DNA of 34,352 nucleotides, from assembly GCA_011525805.1 (NCBI GenBank), contig WYBR01000041.1, positions 1 through 34,352 of the forward strand, in the 5' to 3' direction. Below the pieces are notes generated by a model. It was not told the origin of the DNA, ran no database searches, and saw only the letters and a program-made list of their open reading frames with translations. Source of the DNA: Vicinamibacteraceae bacterium (lineage in GTDB: Bacteria > Planctomycetota > Phycisphaerae > Phycisphaerales > UBA5793). Position 1 is the first letter of the stretch; the number at the start of each line of letters is the position of its first letter. Of this stretch, positions 22,260-28,738 are shown piece after piece. The position numbers and the translations under genes are program-made.

Positions 22260-24446
22260 ATGAGCGATGGCCCCTCCATTCTGCTCGAGTCGGCACGCAC
22301 GTACCTCGCTCGCGGGTACGCGGTCATCCCTCTGCCGGCGCGGAAGAAGATCCCCGTGCTCAAGGGGTGGACGGACCTGCGCCTTTCCGAGAGCGACCTG
22401 CCGGCGCACTTCAACGGCACAGGCAACATCGGCGTGCTGCTGGGCGAACCGAGCGGGTGGCTGGTGGATGTGGACCTCGACTGCGAGGAGGCGGTGGCGC
22501 TCGCGCCCAAGTTCCTGCCGCCGACGGGCGCGATGTCCGGGCGGCCGGGCAAGCCCGCGTCGCACTGGTGGTACGTGTGCGAGGGGATGAAGACCCGAAA
22601 GCACCAGGACCCGGTGTCGAAGAAGATGATCGTGGAACTGCGGAGCACCGGGGCTCAGACGGTTGTCGGCCCGAGCATCCATCCCAGCGGGGAGCCCTAC
22701 GACCCGCTTGACGGCGAACCCGCCGTGGTCGACGCGGGGGAACTGGCCGCCGCCGTCGCGGCGCTGGCCGAGGCCGTGACCGAGGCCAGGCACGGGCGCA
22801 AAGAAGCGATCGTTTCACAACCGCCGTCACTACGAAGCGATCGCTTCCCAGCAGGCGACGCTGTGCTCCGCCGCGCCGCGGCATACCTGGACCGCATCCC
22901 ACCAGCGATCTCCGGCTCGGGCGGGCACAGTCAGACCTACACGGCCGCGACGGCGATGGTGCACGGGTTCGCCCTCGATCCCGAGGCGGCGTTCTCGCTG
23001 CTGTGGAATCGGTACAACCCGCGGTGCGATCCACCGTGGAGTGAGAAAGAACTGCGGCACAAGGTGACCGACGCTGCCAGCAAGCCCCACGACAGACCGC
23101 TGGGTTGGCTCCGCGATGCTCAGAAGGCCGAGGATCTCGGCGGCGTGGACCTGTCGGGCTTCATGGCAGCGCCGGCGAAGGCGAGCGACGACACGGCAGC
23201 CCCGGACGAGGACGCGCCGGTCGATCCCGGCCCGCTTCCCGAGCGGTACCTAGCGGTGCCGGGCTTCATATCCGAGGTCATGGCGTTCAACAGGGAGACG
23301 GCCCACCGGTGGCAGCCGATGCTCGCGCTCGCCGGCGCGATGTGCCTGCAGGCCGTGCTCGCAGGCCGCAAGGTCCGCGATGAGCGCGGCAACCGCACGA
23401 ACCTCTACGTCGTGTGCCTCGCGGGGTCCGGCTCGGGCAAAGACAACGCGAGGCTCATCAACAAAGCGGTGCTCTTCAAGGCCGGTCTCAACGGGCTCGA
23501 GGGCAACGAGGATCTCGCCAGCGACGCCGGGCTGGTCACCGCCGTCGAAACCGAACCCGCGATCCTGTTTCAGATCGACGAGTTCGGGCGTTGGCTCCGC
23601 ACCATCGGCGACCCGAAGAAGGCCCCGCACCTGTTCAACGTCATCTCGACGCTGATGAAGATGTACTCGTCGGCGCGGAGCGTCTTCAAGGGCAAGGCCT
23701 ACGCCGACGCGAAGCGGAACAAGGTCATCGATCAGCCGTGCGTGTCCCTCCTCGCGACAACCGCGCCCGAGCACTTCAAGCACGCGCTCACGCCCGACGC
23801 CATGAGCGACGGGTTCATGGCCCGGCTCATCGTGTTCGAGACCGGCGAGATGCCGCCACGCGTGTGGCAGCCCGAGAAGGACCCACCGCAGGCGATCGTG
23901 GACGCGGCAGCTTGGTGGGGCGCGTTCAACCCCGGTGGCAACCTCAGCCGCGAGCACCCCAAGCCGACGGTCGTTCCCACGACCGACGACGCCCGCGCCG
24001 TGTTCAACCGCCTCGCAGCGCTCGCCGACACCGAGATGGAGCGCCCGCGCGAGGACCTGCGGTCGATCTGGGCTCGCGTTGAGGAGAAGGCGTGCCGCTT
24101 GGCTCTGATCTACGCCTGCTCCCAGAACCGCGAGAAGCCGGTCATCGATGCCGACGCAGCGGAATGGGCGTGCGGCCTGTCCGAGCACCTGACCCGGCGC
24201 GTCCTGTACCTCGCCCACGAGTATGTGTCGCAGGGCGAGTTCGACGCCAAGCAGAAGGCCGTGCTCCGCGCGATGCGAACGGCGGGCGGACGCATGACCC
24301 GGTCGCAGATGTGCCGCGTGACCCAGCACCTGACCCAGCGGGAGCGGGACGAGGTGCTTGAGAACCTCAAAGAGACCGGCCGCTTGAAAGAAGGGGTCGA
24401 GCCGACCGCCGGGCGGTCAAGGAGGGTGTATGAACTCCTGCCGTAG
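22260..24446 (+). CDS. Bifunctional primase-polymerase with ATPase domain
   Basis: This 728-residue protein has three parts. Residues 1-170 are the prim-pol fold: RGYAVIPLPARKKIPVLKGW, then VDVDLDC with the metal-binding D70/D72. Residues about 220-280 are PriCT-like (YNPRCDPPWSEKELRHKVTD). From about 320 a DUF3987-type helicase/ATPase follows with P-loop GSGSGKD (389-395) and LFQIDEFGRWL as the Walker B region. The C-terminus has a winged-helix-like end (GGRMTRSQMCRVTQ). It would prime and perhaps extend phage DNA synthesis. The ATG is three bases after the preceding gene. Confidence 0.9.
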   Translation: MSDGPSILLESARTYLARGYAVIPLPARKKIPVLKGWTDLRLSESDLPAHFNGTGNIGVLLGEPSGWLVDVDLDCEEAVALAPKFLPPTGAMSGRPGKPASHWWYVCEGMKTRKHQDPVSKKMIVELRSTGAQTVVGPSIHPSGEPYDPLDGEPAVVDAGELAAAVAALAEAVTEARHGRKEAIVSQPPSLRSDRFPAGDAVLRRAAAYLDRIPPAISGSGGHSQTYTAATAMVHGFALDPEAAFSLLWNRYNPRCDPPWSEKELRHKVTDAASKPHDRPLGWLRDAQKAEDLGGVDLSGFMAAPAKASDDTAAPDEDAPVDPGPLPERYLAVPGFISEVMAFNRETAHRWQPMLALAGAMCLQAVLAGRKVRDERGNRTNLYVVCLAGSGSGKDNARLINKAVLFKAGLNGLEGNEDLASDAGLVTAVETEPAILFQIDEFGRWLRTIGDPKKAPHLFNVISTLMKMYSSARSVFKGKAYADAKRNKVIDQPCVSLLATTAPEHFKHALTPDAMSDGFMARLIVFETGEMPPRVWQPEKDPPQAIVDAAAWWGAFNPGGNLSREHPKPTVVPTTDDARAVFNRLAALADTEMERPREDLRSIWARVEEKACRLALIYACSQNREKPVIDADAAEWACGLSEHLTRRVLYLAHEYVSQGEFDAKQKAVLRAMRTAGGRMTRSQMCRVTQHLTQRERDEVLENLKETGRLKEGVEPTAGRSRRVYELLP

Positions 24447-25047
24447 CAGGTCAGAAACGAGGGTCGGACGTGGTCGGACCCTTCTTTCACATTCTTCACG
24501 CGCGATCTCTCGGGCGGGCGGGAAGGGAGCAGAGAAGGAGGGGTTGAAGAAAGTGAAAGAAGGTATCTCTCTCATTTCTATACCTTCCCCCACCCCTCCC
24601 CCGGCCCCCCGCCTCCCCACCGCAGCGCCCATGCAGGTCGTGTGCCAGGCAGCGCCTAGCGGGAGCCTTACAGCCGGAAGCCTTACGGGAAGGGAGGCGG
24701 ATGGCGTTAGGTACTTCCCGGGCCCGATCGCGTGGCTTGGCCCGCGGGAACAGCCGCGCTTGGCGACAGAGTTTGTTTCGCCCGTCCGAGCGCGGGGCGG
24801 CCCCGTGGCGGGGTTGGTACGCCTCGCCGCCAATGACGCGACGTGGGCCAACGTGGGCGGACCCGTGGCCAACGGGCGCGGCCCGTAGCGCGGGGGAATC
24901 GGGGCGCTAAGCGCTCCCGGACGGGCCCGTCGCCCGAGCGATCCAGCCAACCAGCGATCCACCGATCCCCGGACCTGCCGCATGTGCGGCGGGCCACCAC
25001 GACGTTTTGCGCTGGCGTTCCCCGCCGCGCTTCCGACGGAGATCGCT
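24447..25047. other. 601-bp non-coding region between primase and methyltransferase genes
   Basis: No convincing gene is seen here. From about 24510 to 24563 the top strand is very purine-rich, then from 24567 to about 24625 pyrimidine-rich with C-runs. At the turn GAAGGTAT (24559-24566) and ATACCTTC (24580-24587) form a perfect 8-bp stem with a 13-base loop, which could end transcription of the primase operon. Further on come two GCCTTAC repeats 15 bases apart (about 24665 and 24680) and a tight GCCGCA/TGCGGC palindrome at 24977-24990. A replication origin or control region of the phage is possible. Confidence 0.6.
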
Positions 25048-26418
25048 ATGAACATCGAGACGCTGCCCATCGACGCGGTCAAGGAATACGACCGCAATCC
25101 CCGCACCATCAACGACGCCGCCATCGACGCGGTGGCCAAGAGCATCGAGGCGTTCGGCTTCAAGGTGCCGATCCTGATCGACGCCGATGGCGTGATCATC
25201 GCCGGGCACACGCGACTCCGCGCGGCGCGGAAGCTCGGGCTGAAGGAGGTGCCGACGATCCGCGCCACCGATCTGACGCCCGAGCAGGTCAAGGCACTGC
25301 GCATCGCCGACAACAAGGTCGCCACGCTGACTTCGTGGGACATGGAGCTCCTGCCGCTGGAGCTGGCCGACCTCAAGGGCGTGGACTTCGATCTCGCGCT
25401 GCTCGGCTTCAGCGCCGAGGATCTCAGCGCCATCATGGCTCCCGCGGGCAGCGAGGGTTTGACCGATCCCGACGACGTGCCGGGCGCACCGGACGCAGCG
25501 ACGACGGTGCCCGGCGACATCTGGGTGCTCGGCAACCACCGGCTGATGTGCGGCGACTCGTCCAAGCCCGAGGACCTGGACCGTCTGCTTGATGGCCAGC
25601 CGATTCATCTCGTGAACACGGACCCGCCGTACAACGTGAAGGTCGAGCCACGCTCGAACAACGCGATCGTCGCCGGCCTGAGCTCGTTCGCGCTGCCGGG
25701 CAAGGCAGACCAGCATGACCAGCAGAGCGCCGACCTCAACCGCTACCCCGAGAAGAGTCGTGCCACGCACAAGAAGCTCCGTGCCAAGGACCGGCCGCTC
25801 GCCAACGACTTCGTGTCGGACGACGAGTTCGACCGGTTGCTCGCGGCGTGGTTCGGGAATATCACCCGCGTGCTGATCCCCGGCGGCACGTTCTACATCT
25901 GGGGCGGCTACGCCAACTGCGGCAACTACCCGCCCGTGCTCAAGCGCTGCGAGCTCTATTTCGCCCAGGCGATCATCTGGATCAAGGAGCACCCGGTCCT
26001 GACCCGCAAGGACTTCATGGGCAATCACGAGTGGTGCTTCTACGGCTGGAAGGAAGGCGCGGCACACCGCTTCTTCGGCCCCGCGAATGTGCCTGATACT
26101 TGGTCGATCAAGAAGGTCAACCCGCAGAGCATGGTTCATCTGACCGAGAAGCCGGTCGAGCTCGCGCGGCGGGCCATCGAGTTCTCATCGCGACCCGGCG
26201 AGAACGTGCTCGACCTCTTCGGCGGCAGCGGCTCCACGCTCATCGGCGCGGAGATGACCGGGCGGCACGCATTCCTCATGGAGCTCGACGCGCTCTACTG
26301 CGATGTCATCGTGCAGCGCTGGGAGAAGTTCACGGGCCGCAAGGCGGAGCGACTGCCTGCGAAGGGTGCGGCCGAAGAGAAAGCCGCGACGAGCGTCGCG
26401 GCTGGGAGCAAGGCGTGA
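25048..26418 (+). CDS. ParB-like N-terminal domain fused to DNA adenine/cytosine N-methyltransferase
   Basis: The 456-residue protein starts with a ParB/Srx-like domain (1-110: DRNPRTINDAAIDAVAKSIE, FKVPILIDADGVIIAGHTRL). A class-beta amino-methyltransferase follows, with catalytic DPPY (192-195) and SAM-binding FGGSGST (391-397). Such ParB-MTase fusions are common in phages, where they methylate phage DNA, usually without a cognate nuclease, as protection against host restriction. The ATG at 25048 has GGAG seven bases upstream; the 24982 start is inside a palindrome and less likely. Target specificity cannot be read from the sequence. Confidence 0.93.
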   Translation: MNIETLPIDAVKEYDRNPRTINDAAIDAVAKSIEAFGFKVPILIDADGVIIAGHTRLRAARKLGLKEVPTIRATDLTPEQVKALRIADNKVATLTSWDMELLPLELADLKGVDFDLALLGFSAEDLSAIMAPAGSEGLTDPDDVPGAPDAATTVPGDIWVLGNHRLMCGDSSKPEDLDRLLDGQPIHLVNTDPPYNVKVEPRSNNAIVAGLSSFALPGKADQHDQQSADLNRYPEKSRATHKKLRAKDRPLANDFVSDDEFDRLLAAWFGNITRVLIPGGTFYIWGGYANCGNYPPVLKRCELYFAQAIIWIKEHPVLTRKDFMGNHEWCFYGWKEGAAHRFFGPANVPDTWSIKKVNPQSMVHLTEKPVELARRAIEFSSRPGENVLDLFGGSGSTLIGAEMTGRHAFLMELDALYCDVIVQRWEKFTGRKAERLPAKGAAEEKAATSVAAGSKA

Positions 26419-26426
26419 TGAACGCC

Positions 26427-26696
26427 TCACTCGTCGTCGAGCGTGGGCAGAGCCCCGTCGGTCGCTTCGTCCCAATCAAGGGCGTAGCGCTCGGCGATGT
26501 CCTCGAGGTCGTGCTCGGTCAGGTAGTCGGCCGTCTTGCGCTCTTGGCAGGCCGCGACGGCTCGGGCGAGGTCCGTCCACTCCTCGATCGTGACCATCCG
26601 GTCCTGCCGCGCTCCGAGCAGGTAGAGCGCGGCCTGCAGCACGGCATCGAGTTGGGCTTGGGTCGGCGCGGGCTGCGGGGCTGGAGTGGCGCTCAT
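26427..26696 (-). CDS. Hypothetical protein, 89 residues
   Basis: The product begins MSATPAPQPAPTQAQLDAVL and continues with a helical acidic region (QERKTADYLTEHDLEDIAER). No family is recognised. It ends nine bases from the convergent methyltransferase stop and starts four bases after the next gene's stop, so it is the last gene of a five-gene leftward unit. Composition is protein-like (few Arg/Ser runs), unlike the forward frame over the same DNA. Confidence 0.65.
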   Translation of the reverse strand: MSATPAPQPAPTQAQLDAVLQAALYLLGARQDRMVTIEEWTDLARAVAACQERKTADYLTEHDLEDIAERYALDWDEATDGALPTLDDE

Positions 26697-26699
26697 GGC

Positions 26700-27236
26700 T
26701 CAGGCTCCCTTCCCCGCGACGAAGACGCCGCGTTCGTGCTTCTTGAAGCGGGCGGCGGTGCCCTTGGCGGCGATCTCCCGGACGATGGCGGCGTAGAGCG
26801 TGGCCTCGGGGGTCTTGCCGCCGGGGCTCGTCCAGAGTTTCTTGGCCTCCATCGCCGCGATCATCTCCTTGGCCCGCATCGGAACCTCGCTTGCGGCGAG
26901 CACCTGCGCAGCCGCGTCGAGGGCGCTGACGCGCATGGGCTTCGGCTCCTTTGCGGGCTTCGGGGCCCTCGGCGTCTTGGGGGCCTTCTCGCCCTTGGCC
27001 CTCTTGCCCTTGATAGCCGCGCCAAGGCTCGCGTTGTTGGCGACCTCCTTGTCGCTGGGGACCTCGTGGTCCTGCTTCCCGCCCGCCCCCCCAACCAACC
27101 GGTCCTTGATCTCAGCGAGCGCCGCTTTGCGGAGGCGGTCCGTCTTGGCGGCTCCCTCGGCGCGGGCGGCGCTCTTGGACATCTTCGGGGTGCGGGGGGT
27201 GCGGGGCTTGGCGGGCTTCTTCGTCTTCGTACTCAT
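26700..27236 (-). CDS. HARE-HTH (winged-helix) domain protein
   Basis: The 178-residue protein has a Lys/Pro/Ala-rich basic N-terminal half ([20 protein letters not shown]) and a C-terminal HARE-HTH domain. The domain runs [20 protein letters not shown], then [12 protein letters not shown], then [17 protein letters not shown] and [18 protein letters not shown] occurs in bacterial RNA polymerase delta subunit, restriction enzymes and eukaryotic HB1/ASXL proteins, and is thought to read DNA or chromatin state. Here a histone-like tail plus HARE-HTH suggests a nucleoid or transcription modulator. GGAG six bases upstream favours the start at 27236 over an ATG two codons earlier. Confidence 0.82.
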   Translation of the reverse strand: MSTKTKKPAKPRTPRTPKMSKSAARAEGAAKTDRLRKAALAEIKDRLVGGAGGKQDHEVPSDKEVANNASLGAAIKGKRAKGEKAPKTPRAPKPAKEPKPMRVSALDAAAQVLAASEVPMRAKEMIAAMEAKKLWTSPGGKTPEATLYAAIVREIAAKGTAARFKKHERGVFVAGKGA

Positions 27237-27295
27237 GGTCATCTCCGAACTGGGGGTTGGAACTCCCGTCGCACATTGCGGCGGGGAAGCGTGGC

Positions 27296-27315
27296 CGTCG
27301 CGGTTCCCCGCGACG
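27296..27315 (-). terminator. Strong hairpin between leftward genes
   Basis: CGTCGCGG and CCGCGACG pair perfectly around a four-base loop. The hairpin lies between the stop of the 27330 gene and the start of the HARE-HTH gene and has no T-run. It is better seen as a processing or attenuation element than as a classic terminator. Confidence 0.4.
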
Positions 27316-27329
27316 CCGCGTGGGGCGGG

Positions 27330-27614
27330 TCAGCAGCCCGCGACGCGCTCCATCTCGTTGAGCACGTCATGGACCATCGATTTGGTGGCGGCGGCTTGGC
27401 CTCGGCGGTCGGTGCCGTAGACCACCTTGGCGACCTCTGTCGCCTTCGCGTAGCGACTCTCCCGGTTCTCGTCGCGGGCGATGTGCGCGATGCAGATGTC
27501 CTGCCTGCCCGATCGCCGGGTGTGCTGTTCGATGGTCACCTCCGCGCCGCGCTCAGTGCGGCGGATGCTGATGTCTTGGTCGATGCCCTCGATCACGATC
27601 GTCTTGATGGTCAT
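27330..27614 (-). CDS. Hypothetical protein, 94 residues
   Basis: The product starts MTIKTIVIEGIDQDISIRRT, with a beta-rich N-terminal half (AEVTIEQHTRR, QDICIAHIARD) and a helical end. No family is recognised. The leader CGCAAGGAGCAACGCC before the ATG is almost the same as that of the neighbouring 27645 gene, so both have strong ribosome sites. It belongs to the leftward unit. Confidence 0.65.
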   Translation of the reverse strand: MTIKTIVIEGIDQDISIRRTERGAEVTIEQHTRRSGRQDICIAHIARDENRESRYAKATEVAKVVYGTDRRGQAAATKSMVHDVLNEMERVAGC

Positions 27615-27644
27615 GGCGTTGCTCCTTGCGGTTGGTGGTTCTGG

Positions 27645-27908
27645 TCACTCGGCGTCGTTCAGAAAGGCCTCGACGTGCTCGGGGTCCATGTTGCTGAGGA
27701 ACCCGACCAGATCGATCAGGTCGCTGCGGACCTTCCCGAGGCTTCCCGCGAAGCCCCAGTTGCGTGGGTCGGCCCTGGCCCCCTCGTTGTGCTTGTCGAG
27801 TTCCATCTGCAGCACGTCCATCAGGCGGGCGATGTCGTTGCGGCGTGCGGCGTACGTCTCTGCGGCGGTCGGTTCGGGCTTGGTGGTCTTGGGGGTGCGC
27901 TTCGTCAT
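27645..27908 (-). CDS. Hypothetical protein, 87 residues
   Basis: After a Lys/Thr-rich start (MTKRTPKTTKPEPTAAETYA) the protein is helical and polar (RRNDIARLMDVLQMELDKHN) and ends in a hydrophobic helix IDLVGFLSNMDPEHVEAFL. No family is recognised. An AAGGAG ribosome site within the repeated CGCAAGGAGCA leader supports the start at 27908. It lies in the leftward unit downstream of the hairpin at 27948. Confidence 0.65.
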   Translation of the reverse strand: MTKRTPKTTKPEPTAAETYAARRNDIARLMDVLQMELDKHNEGARADPRNWGFAGSLGKVRSDLIDLVGFLSNMDPEHVEAFLNDAE

Positions 27909-27947
27909 GGTCGTGCTCCTTGCGGTTCGGGGTCTCTGGTAAACAGC

Positions 27948-27970
27948 GAAGCCCGCATTTCGCGGGCTTC
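27948..27970 (-). terminator. Terminator-like hairpin at the end of the 27969-28319 gene
   Basis: GAAGCCCGC and GCGGGCTTC form a perfect 9-bp stem with a five-base loop. On the leftward strand it immediately follows the stop codon, as intrinsic terminators do. The following tract (GCTGTTTACC) is weak in T, so partial read-through into the next genes is likely. Confidence 0.55.
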
Positions 27971-28319
27971 AGGTCGTCGGGTGGTTGTCGTTCTTGCGGT
28001 CCCAACTCGTCGTGTCTTTCGGCTGGCCAACCGCCCGGAGGTAGTCGACCAACTCGTCGGCGGTCCAGGTGTCGCCGTCGATGGCGTCGTGCTCGTTGGG
28101 GGTGTCGGTATCGCGGTCGATCTCGAACAGGCGGAAGCCGCCCAGCGCTCCGGGACGCGGTCCCCAGTGGCCGTCGAGGTGGCGGCCGCGTCCGGCGGGG
28201 ACCGTCGCGATGTTCCAGGTGCGGCCGTCGGGCGTGTGGATCTCAATCGCAGGGATGTGGAACCCGCTCTTGGCGAGGGTCTTGGCGAGGTCGAGCGTGG
28301 TCTTCGTGGTCGCGTTCAT
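27969..28319 (-). CDS. Hypothetical protein, 116 residues
   Basis: The protein starts MNATTKTTLDLAKTLAKSGF and contains a beta-rich WNIATVPAGRGRHLDGHWGP segment and an acidic DTWTADELVDYLRAVGQPKD end. It has no recognised family. The start at 28319 has GGAGA nine bases upstream; a longer frame to 28403 adds a His/Pro-rich leader that looks non-coding. It is the first gene of the leftward unit and is divergent from the small-terminase-like gene. Confidence 0.65.
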   Translation of the reverse strand: MNATTKTTLDLAKTLAKSGFHIPAIEIHTPDGRTWNIATVPAGRGRHLDGHWGPRPGALGGFRLFEIDRDTDTPNEHDAIDGDTWTADELVDYLRAVGQPKDTTSWDRKNDNHPTT

Positions 28320-28489
28320 GTTCGTGGTCTCCGTCGCGTGCGGGGGGTGCGTTGTTCCCGCTCGCGTTGGACACACATTGGCCGGCTGATGGGGAACAGG
28401 CAAGGCGTTAAACGCTCATTTCTCGATGATTCTGAGACATGTGGGCAACTGCGTCCGCGATGTGGGCAACCCTGCGCGGGAGGTCCGCG
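28320..28489. promoter_or_regulatory. Divergent control region with direct repeats before the packaging genes
   Basis: Two exact copies of ATGTGGGCAAC begin at 28438 and 28460, 22 bases apart (about two helical turns), and GTCCGCGATG follows both. GCGTTAAACGC, a perfect short palindrome, lies near 28405. The position directly before the terminase genes suits a packaging (cos/pac) or operator site; promoters for both directions should also be here but no clear -35/-10 pair stands out. Confidence 0.45.
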
Positions 28490-28738
28490 ATGACTCCCGA
28501 ACACGCGCCTAGTTCCCAGCCTGCGGGGAGCGGACAGGGAATGTCCCGGCTCAACCCGGCGGCGATGCCCGTGGCGGACGCCGCCCGCGTGCTCACCCGG
28601 CTTGGCGGCAAGCCCGTGACCGAAGCGATGCTCCGCGCCGACATCGATGCGGGCGCGCCGACCAACGCCGACGGCAGCGTCAACCTCGTGCACTACGCCG
28701 CGTGGCTCGTGAAGGAGATGTCCGCAGGTGGCGATTGA
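28490..28738 (+). CDS. Small terminase-like / DNA-binding protein, 82 residues
   Basis: The product begins MTPEHAPSSQPAGSGQGMSR. Residues 27-77 (VADAARVLTRLGGKPVTEAM ... GSVNLVHYAAWLVKEM) form a small helical DNA-binding-like domain. The same pattern, ending FRYVAWLV, occurs at the N-terminus of the large terminase encoded next. Position and size suit a small terminase subunit. The ATG at 28490 has GGAGG seven bases upstream. It overlaps the next gene by 11 bases. Confidence 0.65.
   Translation: MTPEHAPSSQPAGSGQGMSRLNPAAMPVADAARVLTRLGGKPVTEAMLRADIDAGAPTNADGSVNLVHYAAWLVKEMSAGGD

Noticed and set aside
24430-24888. 152-codon open frame on the + strand after the primase
   Set aside because: Crosses the purine/pyrimidine tract, has no ribosome site, and its translation is low-complexity Pro/Arg/Gly.
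26100-28493. 797-codon open frame on the + strand
   Set aside because: It lies opposite five leftward genes that have ribosome sites, compact spacing and, in one case, a HARE-HTH domain. The forward translation is Gly/Val/Arg-rich without domains, a GC-rich shadow.
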